Below are positions 55,178 to 62,832 of a DNA stretch of 64,000 bases, piece after piece (position 1 is the stretch's first letter; each line of letters starts with the position of its first letter). The notes beneath the pieces are model-generated. The model did not search any database. It saw only the letters and a program-made list of their open reading frames with translations, and was not told where the DNA came from. The stretch is taken from assembly GCA_947460595.1 (NCBI GenBank), contig CANHGS010000007.1:104677-168676 (forward strand). Direction: 5' to 3'. This stretch comes from Bacteroidota bacterium (GTDB taxonomy: Bacteria; Bacteroidota; Bacteroidia; Chitinophagales; Chitinophagaceae). The position numbers were made by a program, and so were the translations under genes.

Positions 55178-56641
55178 ATGATGAGAAGCCATATGATATT
55201 TCCATCTTCTAGTGTATTGTTCAGCAACGGATACTCCTTGAATAAGCTTTGTTCCTACTTTTTTTTACTGTTATGCAGCTTTTTTTCAGTTCCAATCAAT
55301 GCCCAACAAAATTCTGACGAAGGCTATAAACGTCCTTTAAAAGAAGTGATTGCAACTATTGAAAAGCGTTATGGCGTTAAGATCAAATACGCAGACTCTT
55401 TGGTACAGGGCAAATGGGTCAATTATGCCGATTGGCGATTTAGGCCAGACGTAGAGAGCACGATGGACAATGTATTAAAGCCCTTAGACCTAAAAGTAAA
55501 AAAGGAAAAAGACAAACAATACAAGCTCAGTGTTTATGAATATTATAGATGGAACGTAGAAGAGGGATGGGCAGAAATGGATAGGATTGCCAGCCAATAT
55601 GCTGGTAAAGCTACATGGGAAAAAAGAAAAGATTCACTCAAGCCCGCGCTAATAAAAGCCCTGCAATTATCACCCCTGCCAGCATCGCCAGGCACGGCAC
55701 CCATTGTCACAGCTAAAAGAGTGTTCAATGGATATACCGTAGAAAATATTGCCATTGAAATTTTGCCTGGTGTTTATATTAATGGCTCATTGTACAAGCC
55801 CTTGCAATACAAAGGAAAGATTCCAGTCATCCTCAACCCAGATGGACACTGGGAAAAACAACGTTATAGACCAGACTGTCAATACCGCTGTGCGGCAATG
55901 GCCAAAATGGGTGCAATGGCTTTCTCTTATGACTTATTTGCCTGGGGTGAATCTACCTTGCAATTTGCTTATGAGAACCATCGAAAAAGCTTGTCCATGA
56001 CCATTCAGGTACTTGGCTCTATTCGCATTTTAGATTATCTATTATCGTTAAAAGACGCAGATCCCAATCGCGTAGCAATGACGGGAGGGTCTGGTGCAGG
56101 AAGTCATACCGTTTTAATGACGGCTATTGATGATCGCATCAAAGCAAGTGCGCCAGTAGTTTCATTAAGTTCTTATTTCTATGGAGGTTGTCCTTGTGAA
56201 AGTGGTATGCCCATTCACGCTTGTGGTAGTGGTACCAATAACGTAGAAATAGCCGCCATGGCGGCTCCTAGGCCACAATTGGTGGTGAGTGATGGAGGAG
56301 ATTGGACGGATAAAATGCCAGAACACGATTTTCCGTATCTACAAAAAGTCTATGAATGGTATGGTGCAAAAAACTTGGTAAGCAATACGCATTTACCCAA
56401 TGATAAACACGATTTTGGTCTTTCTAAAAGAACACCCGTGTATCAGTTCATGGCGCAAACTTTGGGATTAAATCTAAAAGCCATTCAGGATGCCAATGGA
56501 CAAATTGACGAATCTGGTATTACTATTGAAAAAGAAACAGCCCTCTATGTTTTTGGAGAAAAAGGAGAGCAACTCCCTAAAAAAGCCATCAAGGGTTTTG
56601 ATACATTAGAAGCCCTGTTTTACAAGTCTATTAAACCATAA
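55178..56641 (+). CDS. STN domain-alpha/beta hydrolase fusion, probable acetylesterase
   Basis: I use the ATG at 55178 (a TTG six bases earlier is in frame). The 487-residue protein has a long N-terminal leader ending near P-I-N-A-Q-Q. Residues about 48-115 look like an STN (secretin/TonB short N-terminal) domain, with P-L-K-E-V-I-A-T-I-E-K-R-Y-G-V-K-I-K-Y and S-T-M-D-N-V-L-K-P-L-D-L-K. An alpha/beta hydrolase follows, with G-G-S-G-A-G-S as nucleophile elbow, G-G-D-W-T-D as the acid and N-D-K-H-D-F-G as the His. It resembles acetylxylan-esterase-type families and probably removes acetyl or methyl groups from pectin oligosaccharides in the periplasm. STN domains normally occur in transporters and secretins, so the fusion is odd. 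It is 46 bp after the aldolase. Confidence 0.78.
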   Translation: MMRSHMIFPSSSVLFSNGYSLNKLCSYFFLLLCSFFSVPINAQQNSDEGYKRPLKEVIATIEKRYGVKIKYADSLVQGKWVNYADWRFRPDVESTMDNVLKPLDLKVKKEKDKQYKLSVYEYYRWNVEEGWAEMDRIASQYAGKATWEKRKDSLKPALIKALQLSPLPASPGTAPIVTAKRVFNGYTVENIAIEILPGVYINGSLYKPLQYKGKIPVILNPDGHWEKQRYRPDCQYRCAAMAKMGAMAFSYDLFAWGESTLQFAYENHRKSLSMTIQVLGSIRILDYLLSLKDADPNRVAMTGGSGAGSHTVLMTAIDDRIKASAPVVSLSSYFYGGCPCESGMPIHACGSGTNNVEIAAMAAPRPQLVVSDGGDWTDKMPEHDFPYLQKVYEWYGAKNLVSNTHLPNDKHDFGLSKRTPVYQFMAQTLGLNLKAIQDANGQIDESGITIEKETALYVFGEKGEQLPKKAIKGFDTLEALFYKSIKP

Positions 56642-56642
56642 C

Positions 56643-57518
56643 ATGAAAGCTTGTTATTCCTTTTTTTTCTTACTGATCTTGGGCATGTCTACCATGGCGC
56701 AATCAAATCAACGCTATAAAATTGGGTTGATAGATATCATGCTTTTGAAAAGACAGAAACTAGGTGCTATAGCGCTCACCAAAGAAATTGGCGCGGATGG
56801 TTTGGAAATAGATATGGGTGGATTAGGTAATAGAGTGAGTTTTGATAACCAACTCTTAACCGATAGTATTCGCGCGCAATTCCTTGCCAAGTCAAAAGAA
56901 ACGGGTGTTGAAATTTTTTGTTTGGCCATGACGGGTTATTATGCCCAGTCTTTTTGTGGAAGAACCGAATACAAACAGTCCATTGAAGACTGTATTAAAA
57001 CCATGCAATTGATGAATGTGCATACGGCTTTTTTGCCCTTGGGTGTCCAGTGTGATTTGAAAAAAAATCCAGCTATTAGAGATTCGGTAGTGGCAAGGTT
57101 ACAAGTTGCTGGCGCGATGGCTGCAGCAGCGGGAGTAGAAATTGCCATAGAAACAGCACTATCAGCCAAAGAAGAAAAAGCCCTATTAAAAGAAATACAT
57201 TCTCCTGCCATCAAAATTTATTTCAACTTCTCAAGCCCACTCAAAGAGGGAAGGGACTTGTACCAAGAATTAAAGACCTTGGGCAAGAACCGGATTGCCA
57301 TGATCCACTGCACCAATAAAGACTCGGTTTGGTTGCAAAATGATCCCCAAATTGACTTGGTAAAAATCAAAAAAACCTTAGATCAAATGGGCTGGAAGGG
57401 ATGGCTGGTCATTGAACGTTCCAGAGACGCCAGTAAACCCAGAGACTTAAAAGGAAATTATGGCGCCAATACAGCCTATTTAAAGTCTGTATTTCAAGGG
57501 GTTCAAACAGGGAAATAG
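56643..57518 (+). CDS. Exported sugar phosphate isomerase/epimerase-fold protein
   Basis: A 291-residue protein with a signal peptide (ending STMAQ), so it is periplasmic despite its xylose-isomerase-like TIM-barrel fold. Motifs: A-D-G-L-E-I-D-M-G-G, E-I-F-C-L-A-M-T-G, V-E-I-A-I-E-T-A-L, I-K-I-Y-F-N-F and M-I-H-C-T-N-K-D, with metal-binding Glu/Asp/His residues in the expected places. Cytosolic sugar phosphates cannot be its substrate. Exported relatives sit beside DUF1080 and Gfo/Idh/MocA genes in the 3-keto glycan pathway (as in the B. thetaiotaomicron BT2156-BT2160 cluster, from memory), where such a protein acts on the unsaturated keto-sugar. That role fits the DUF1080 and Tat-oxidoreductase genes at 5535 and 7237. 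It starts one base after the esterase stop. Confidence 0.82.
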   Translation: MKACYSFFFLLILGMSTMAQSNQRYKIGLIDIMLLKRQKLGAIALTKEIGADGLEIDMGGLGNRVSFDNQLLTDSIRAQFLAKSKETGVEIFCLAMTGYYAQSFCGRTEYKQSIEDCIKTMQLMNVHTAFLPLGVQCDLKKNPAIRDSVVARLQVAGAMAAAAGVEIAIETALSAKEEKALLKEIHSPAIKIYFNFSSPLKEGRDLYQELKTLGKNRIAMIHCTNKDSVWLQNDPQIDLVKIKKTLDQMGWKGWLVIERSRDASKPRDLKGNYGANTAYLKSVFQGVQTGK

Positions 57519-57582
57519 TAAAATCATCCATCATAAAAGTTGATAAGGATATCCTGAAAAACGCTTAACTAGAATACATTTA
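57514..57582 (+). promoter_or_regulatory. Conserved operator plus promoter, copy C (upstream of the GH141-like operon)
   Basis: Bases 57517-57540 match 8620-8643 of copy A at 20 of 24 positions, including the intact AGTAAAAT and TCCATCAT cores. The first A of AGT lies 58 bp from TACATTTA at 57575-57582, a one-mismatch -7 box, exactly the spacing of copy A. The -33 region is not obvious. The site overlaps the end of the preceding gene and lies 46 bp before the GH141-like start codon. Confidence 0.6.
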
Positions 57583-57627
57583 AACACCTATTCTAGCGCC
57601 CGAAAAAAGCGTTAAAGCCCTGTTGCC

Positions 57628-60153
57628 ATGAATTCAAAACGATTGTTATTAGCCTTGCTGATTTGCCTGTTTTTCCAAGTTGAAAATGCAGTGGCTCAAA
57701 TCTATGTTTCCACAAGTGGAAATGATGGCTATGAAGGAACCAAGGATCAGCCTCTTGCCAGTTTAAAAATGGCACTCAGAAAAGCTAGAGAGTTAAGAAG
57801 ATTACATGATCCCATAGCCCAATCTCCTATTCATATTGTCATTAAAGGTGGAACCTATTTTTTAGAAGAAACCGTTTTGATCAGACCGGAAGACAGTGGT
57901 ACGGATCAAAGCCCCACTATTATTGAAGCTGCCCCAAATGAGCAACCCATTTTTAGTGGAGGTGTTCCCATTCAACATTGGAAAAAATTGGAAGCTCCTT
58001 TGAATGGATTACCCGCAGCAACACAAGAAAAGATCTGGGTAGCAGATTTGCAACAAATGGGTATTCCTCAATTTCCATTCAGACAACTCTGGGTCAACGG
58101 CCAAAAAGCGGTTCGCGCCAAAAATACCGATGGCGCTCAAATGCAACGCATCCTATCTTGGAATAAAAAAGACCAAAGCTGTTGGGTGCCTTGGCCAAAG
58201 ACCCAACAATTTCAACCAGCCATGGGCATGGAAATGTTGATTCACCAATGGTGGGAGATTGCCCTATTGCGCATCAAGTCTATCCGGTTTCAAGGAGATT
58301 CTGCACAATTGCGTTTTATGCAACCTGAGAGTAGGATTCAGTCTGAACATCCTTGGCCCGCGCCATGGATTTCACAAAAGACAGGCAATTCTGCTTTTTA
58401 TTTGAGCAATAGCATTCAGTTTTTGGACCAACCTGGAGAATGGTTCTTAGACCAAGCAACCAACAAACTTTATTATTGGCCAAGAAAAGGAGAAGAGTTA
58501 AACAAGTCACAAGTAATTGCTCCGCATCTTGAAACCCTAGTACAAGTCATTGGCTCCGCCGATAGACCAGTGCAACATATTCAATTCAAAGGTTTGTCCT
58601 TTGAACATACTGGTTGGATAAGACCCTCACTCATGGGTCATGTGCCACACCAAGCAGGTTTATTTATGTTGGACGCATATTCCTTGAAAATTCCGGGCAC
58701 AGCTTTGAGTAAAACATTGGAGAATCAAGCATGGGTGGGTAGACCAGCCGCTGCCGTAAAATTTAATTTTGCCAACCATACCCAAATTGCATCCTGCCGT
58801 TTTGAACACTTGGCATCTACCGGTTTGGATTATGAAAAAGGGGCTAACCAAGATTTGATTCAAGGAAATCTATTCAAGGATATTGGAGGTACTGCATTAT
58901 TGCTTGGTCATTTTTCTGATCCCAGTTTTGAAATTCATTTGCCCTATTTGCCAAAGGATGAAAGAGAGATTTCACAAAACGTACAAGTCCGTAATAACTT
59001 AATCAACAATGCCACTAATGAAGACTGGGGTGCTGTAGGTATTGCTGCAGGATATGTGAGGGGTATTCAAATTGAGCACAATGATATCAGTGATGTGGGC
59101 AATACAGGCATCAGTCTTGGTTGGGGTTGGACCAGGTTACCCAATGCCATGAAAGAAAATAAAATCCTGTCTAACAGGATTCATCATTATGCCAAACAGA
59201 TGTATGATGTAGCAGCCATCTATACCCAATCGGCGCAGCCTGGAACCCAAATCAAATACAATGTGGCAGATAGTATTTACAAAGCGCCTTATGCGCACGA
59301 TCCCGAGCACTGGTTTTATTATTATACGGATGAGGGTTCTTCTGGATTCTTGGTCAAAGACAATTGGTCCCCATCGGATAAGTTTTTGCAAAACAACAAT
59401 GGTCCTAATAATCATTGGGAAAACAATGGCCCGCAAGTAGCAGAAAGTATTAAGCAAGCAGCAGGACTAGAAACGCCGTATCAATATTTGTTGGCAGAAA
59501 AAACACCCATTAATCCAGCTCTTGGCATTAATCATGCAAGCAAGCCTACAGTTGTAGAATTAATCTTAGACAAGGAATCGGCCCAGGCCAGAAAACAGTT
59601 TGAGCAAATCTGTATTAGTAAAGGGTTCTCTAAGTCTGCTATCTATCAATTCAAAACACATTTGCTCTTGTATGCCAATATGGAACAGGAACTTGAATTG
59701 CTGCAAACATTGCAACAAGCATTTCCAAAAGCCAGGATTAAAGCCTATCGCAATCCACTCTATGATTTTGTACGAGAGCAAAAATGTCAGGGTGTTGAAA
59801 TAGCCAAAGAATGGAAGCATATTATTTTAACTGCTAACCTAGTGCAGGATACGGCCAAGCAAAGGGATTATAAAGACTATCATGCCACCCAGTTCAAATA
59901 CTGGCCCGAAGTTTCTAAAGGATTTTGTAACGCGGAATTCCAGCAGTTGCAGGTTTTTGAAAACAATCGTCAACTCATTTTAATCATTAGCATTCCAAAA
60001 GATAAAACACTGGATGAACTGAATCCAAAAACTACCAAGGATAACCCCAAGGTAGATGAGTGGAATAAAATCATGCAACAATACCAAGAAGGAATTCCGG
60101 AAGCACCAAAGGGTAGTACTTGGGTATTTTTTAATCAATCATCATCAAATTAA
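57628..60153 (+). CDS. GH141-like beta-helix glycosidase fused to an L-fucose/L-rhamnose mutarotase-type domain
   Basis: An 841-residue exported protein (signal peptide ending AVAQ). Residues about 25-620 form a right-handed beta-helix, opening with Y-V-S-T-S-G-N-D-G-Y-E-G-T-K-D-Q-P and I-V-I-K-G-G-T-Y-F-L, the pattern of GH141 (alpha-L-fucosidase in RG-II, or xylanase). From about residue 655 it continues into a small alpha/beta region and, from about 735, a RhaM/FucU-like DUF718 mutarotase domain: Y-K-D-Y-H-A-T-Q-F-K-Y-W-P-E-V at 748 and N-P-K-V-D-E-W-N-K-I-M at 806. Mutarotases interconvert sugar anomers. The fusion would release a deoxy sugar and convert its anomer in one protein. GH141 assignment is by pattern; the mutarotase assignment is stronger. 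It starts an operon behind operator copy C. Confidence 0.78.
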   Translation: MNSKRLLLALLICLFFQVENAVAQIYVSTSGNDGYEGTKDQPLASLKMALRKARELRRLHDPIAQSPIHIVIKGGTYFLEETVLIRPEDSGTDQSPTIIEAAPNEQPIFSGGVPIQHWKKLEAPLNGLPAATQEKIWVADLQQMGIPQFPFRQLWVNGQKAVRAKNTDGAQMQRILSWNKKDQSCWVPWPKTQQFQPAMGMEMLIHQWWEIALLRIKSIRFQGDSAQLRFMQPESRIQSEHPWPAPWISQKTGNSAFYLSNSIQFLDQPGEWFLDQATNKLYYWPRKGEELNKSQVIAPHLETLVQVIGSADRPVQHIQFKGLSFEHTGWIRPSLMGHVPHQAGLFMLDAYSLKIPGTALSKTLENQAWVGRPAAAVKFNFANHTQIASCRFEHLASTGLDYEKGANQDLIQGNLFKDIGGTALLLGHFSDPSFEIHLPYLPKDEREISQNVQVRNNLINNATNEDWGAVGIAAGYVRGIQIEHNDISDVGNTGISLGWGWTRLPNAMKENKILSNRIHHYAKQMYDVAAIYTQSAQPGTQIKYNVADSIYKAPYAHDPEHWFYYYTDEGSSGFLVKDNWSPSDKFLQNNNGPNNHWENNGPQVAESIKQAAGLETPYQYLLAEKTPINPALGINHASKPTVVELILDKESAQARKQFEQICISKGFSKSAIYQFKTHLLLYANMEQELELLQTLQQAFPKARIKAYRNPLYDFVREQKCQGVEIAKEWKHIILTANLVQDTAKQRDYKDYHATQFKYWPEVSKGFCNAEFQQLQVFENNRQLILIISIPKDKTLDELNPKTTKDNPKVDEWNKIMQQYQEGIPEAPKGSTWVFFNQSSSN

Positions 60154-60159
60154 GAATAC

Positions 60160-61245
60160 ATGTTAGAATTGGGAATACTAGGACTAGGAGAGGGTAGGAG
60201 CACCATGTCTGCTGCACTCAATAGTTCTAAATGGCATTTGAAAATGATCTGCGACCTGAGTTTGGATCTTTGCAGAAAACGCGCGGATGAATTTAAATTG
60301 TATGAGTTCACTACCGAGTACGAAGAAATGTTGGCTGATGATGCCATAGATGTGATTGCCATTTATACCCCTGACCATTTGCATATTCAACATATCACTA
60401 TGGCGTTGGAACATGGCAAACACGTGGTTTGTACCAAACCCTTTATTGATGATCTGAGTAAGGCAGCTGAATTGATTGCCTTGCAAGAAAAAACGGGTAA
60501 GAAAATATTTGTTGGTCAGAGCTCTCGTTTTTTTGAACCCATGAAAAAACAAAGAGCTGATTTTATGGATGGGGCAATTGGAGAATTGATTACCGTAGAA
60601 TCTCATTACCACGCAGATCATCGCTGGTTTTTGGAAAAGCCTTGGAGTTTACAACAATCCTTTAAATGGTTGTATGGAGGACTCAGTCATCCGGTAGATT
60701 TTATTCGCTGGTACCTGCCCAATATTCAAGAAGTAATGGGATATGGCATGCTCAGTGCCAATGGTCAAAAAGGAGGATTGCAGCACCCAGATACCATGCA
60801 CTTTATTTTTAAATCAACCGATGGTAGGGTTGCCAGAGTAAGTGGTTGTTATACTGGGCCTGTGCAACCCGTTACACGTGATAGTGAAATGACTTGTATT
60901 CTTAGAGGTACTGAAGGTTGTAGCCAGGGCGATTATATGGATCTGCGATATGCTATCGCAGACAAAACAGGAGAAGAAAGAATGCTCACATGGGAACATA
61001 AATTAAAACATTATTTCCGCTTTGAAGGGAAGAGCCATCATGCAGGGGAGTATCAGAATTACCTTGAATATTTTGCGGATAGCATTGAACAAGGGTTTAC
61101 TGCTTATCCTGATTTAAAAGAAGGGATTGGTACTATTGCAGTATTGCACGCCATGGACAAAAGTCTCAAAGAAGGCAGACCGGTTCAGATTGCAGAAGTG
61201 ATGAAAGAAAATGGATTGGATCCTAAAACCCTAAGCCATGAATGA
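60160..61245 (+). CDS. Gfo/Idh/MocA family oxidoreductase (cytosolic)
   Basis: A 361-residue cytosolic oxidoreductase. Nucleotide-binding start L-G-I-L-G-L-G-E-G-R-S, then Y-T-P-D-H-L-H, C-T-K-P-F (the E-K-P motif with Glu replaced by Thr) and G-G-L-S-H-P-V-D-F-I-R-W, with His in the catalytic region. Its end overlaps the symporter gene by 8 bp and it starts 6 bp after the GH141-like stop, so it is co-expressed with them. A dehydrogenase for the sugar released by the GH141-like enzyme and imported by the adjoining symporter is the natural inference (fucose or a methylated fucose, for example). Substrate not determinable. Confidence 0.85.
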   Translation: MLELGILGLGEGRSTMSAALNSSKWHLKMICDLSLDLCRKRADEFKLYEFTTEYEEMLADDAIDVIAIYTPDHLHIQHITMALEHGKHVVCTKPFIDDLSKAAELIALQEKTGKKIFVGQSSRFFEPMKKQRADFMDGAIGELITVESHYHADHRWFLEKPWSLQQSFKWLYGGLSHPVDFIRWYLPNIQEVMGYGMLSANGQKGGLQHPDTMHFIFKSTDGRVARVSGCYTGPVQPVTRDSEMTCILRGTEGCSQGDYMDLRYAIADKTGEERMLTWEHKLKHYFRFEGKSHHAGEYQNYLEYFADSIEQGFTAYPDLKEGIGTIAVLHAMDKSLKEGRPVQIAEVMKENGLDPKTLSHE

Positions 61246-62818
61246 TATCATAGGTAAGCTTACTTGGTTAGACGGAGCCATTGTAGTCATCTATTTATTG
61301 GTGCTTTTGGTCATCGGCTATCGCGCCAGCTTTGGTAACAAACAAAAAGACGAGACCTTATTTCTAGCGGGTAATTCCCTTGGCTGGGCAAGCATTGGTT
61401 TTAATATGTGGGGTACCAATGTAGGTCCTTCTATGTTATTGGCTTTTGCTAGTATTGGTTATAGCACGGGGATTGTTGCGGGTAATTTTGAATGGTATGC
61501 TTTTGTGTTTTTAATGCTCTTGGCCTTGGTTTTTGCACCTAGGTACTTGGCAGCCAAAGTAAGCACCATGCCAGAGTATATGGGTAAGCGCTATGGCGAT
61601 TCTACACAGAATATTTTGGCCTGGTATGCCCTGATTAAAATTTTGATTTCCTGGTTATCACTGGGGCTATTTTCTGGTGGCGTACTCGTGCGTCAGATCC
61701 TGCATATTCCCATGTGGCAATCAGTGACTGTTTTGGTTTTGTTCGCAGGGCTCTTCACTTTTGCGGGTGGTCTCAAAGCCATTGCCAGAATCAATGTGTT
61801 TCAAATGATTCTCTTGATTGCGGTTTCTTTTCTCCTGGTCATTTTTGGTGTAAACAAAGTAGGTGGTATTTCAGCATTATTTCACAAAGCCCCAGCTGAA
61901 TATTGGAATTTAATTCACCCTGCTTCAGATAAGAATTATCCCTGGCCCGCCATTTTATTGGGGTATCCCGTTGCAGCCATCGCTTTTTTCTGTACGGATC
62001 AATCCATGGTGCAATCTGTATTGGGTGCCAAAAATTTAGAACAGGGTCAACTAGGAGTTAGCTTTATTGGTTGGTTAAAAATTCTTTCCCTACCACTCTT
62101 TATTGTGCCAGGTATTCTTTGTAATGAACTATTTCCCAATCTGACCAATCCTGATGAAGCCTATATGGTGCTGGTGACCAATTTGTTTCCTGCTGGATTA
62201 AATGGTTTGGTGATTGTTGTCTTGATTGCTGTTTTGGTGGGTACTATTGGTTCTTCACTGAATTCCTTGAGCACCGTGTTTACCATGGATGTCTATGTTA
62301 AAAAAATCAATCCCAATGCCAGCAATCAACAGATTGTCAAAGTGGGAAGGATCACCGTCATCGTTGGCTGCCTATTTGCCATCATGATGGCATTGGCTAT
62401 TGATAGTATTCGAGGACTCAATCTCTTTGATGTATTTCAAGCCGTGCTGGGCTTTATTGCACCACCCTTGTCTGTGGTCTTTTTATTGGCTGTGTTTTGG
62501 AAAAGAACCAGTAAGCGTGCCGTAAATTTTACATTGTCTATTGGGTCTGCCATCAGCTTGGGCATTGGTGTATTGTATCTATGGGTATTGCCTGCCAAGG
62601 ACTATGGATTCTGGCCCCATTATATGCTGCTCTCCTTTTTTATCTTTGCCTTTTTATTTGTACTAGCGGTCTTGATTTCATTGATAGATAAAACCCCTGT
62701 TGTTTCCAATAGTACTACCCAGCAATTCATTGCTCCCCCTTCCAAATTGGTGAGAAATGTTTGGATTGCCTTGGTTGTAGTGATGGTCTCACTCTATTTA
62801 TTTTTTAACGGATTTTAG
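61238..62818 (+). CDS. Sodium:solute symporter (SSS) family transporter, second copy
   Basis: A 526-residue inner-membrane protein with about 14 hydrophobic segments. SSS hallmarks: F-L-A-G-N-S-L-G-W-A-S-I-G-F-N-M-W-G-T-N-V-G, A-G-G-L-K-A-I-A-R-I-N-V-F-Q-M and G-T-I-G-S-S-L-N-S-L-S-T-V-F-T-M-D. It is clearly diverged from the SSS at 52515 and closer in pattern to the sugar-transporting (SGLT-like) branch. Overlaps the dehydrogenase by 8 bp. Likely carries the monosaccharide handled by that dehydrogenase. Confidence 0.92.
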   Translation: MNDIIGKLTWLDGAIVVIYLLVLLVIGYRASFGNKQKDETLFLAGNSLGWASIGFNMWGTNVGPSMLLAFASIGYSTGIVAGNFEWYAFVFLMLLALVFAPRYLAAKVSTMPEYMGKRYGDSTQNILAWYALIKILISWLSLGLFSGGVLVRQILHIPMWQSVTVLVLFAGLFTFAGGLKAIARINVFQMILLIAVSFLLVIFGVNKVGGISALFHKAPAEYWNLIHPASDKNYPWPAILLGYPVAAIAFFCTDQSMVQSVLGAKNLEQGQLGVSFIGWLKILSLPLFIVPGILCNELFPNLTNPDEAYMVLVTNLFPAGLNGLVIVVLIAVLVGTIGSSLNSLSTVFTMDVYVKKINPNASNQQIVKVGRITVIVGCLFAIMMALAIDSIRGLNLFDVFQAVLGFIAPPLSVVFLLAVFWKRTSKRAVNFTLSIGSAISLGIGVLYLWVLPAKDYGFWPHYMLLSFFIFAFLFVLAVLISLIDKTPVVSNSTTQQFIAPPSKLVRNVWIALVVVMVSLYLFFNGF

Positions 62819-62832
62819 TTTTGAAAATTGAT

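Noticed and set aside
60184..60621. 145-codon frame on the minus strand inside the Gfo/Idh/MocA gene at 60160
   Set aside because: Antisense to conserved oxidoreductase motifs; nothing recognisable in the translation.
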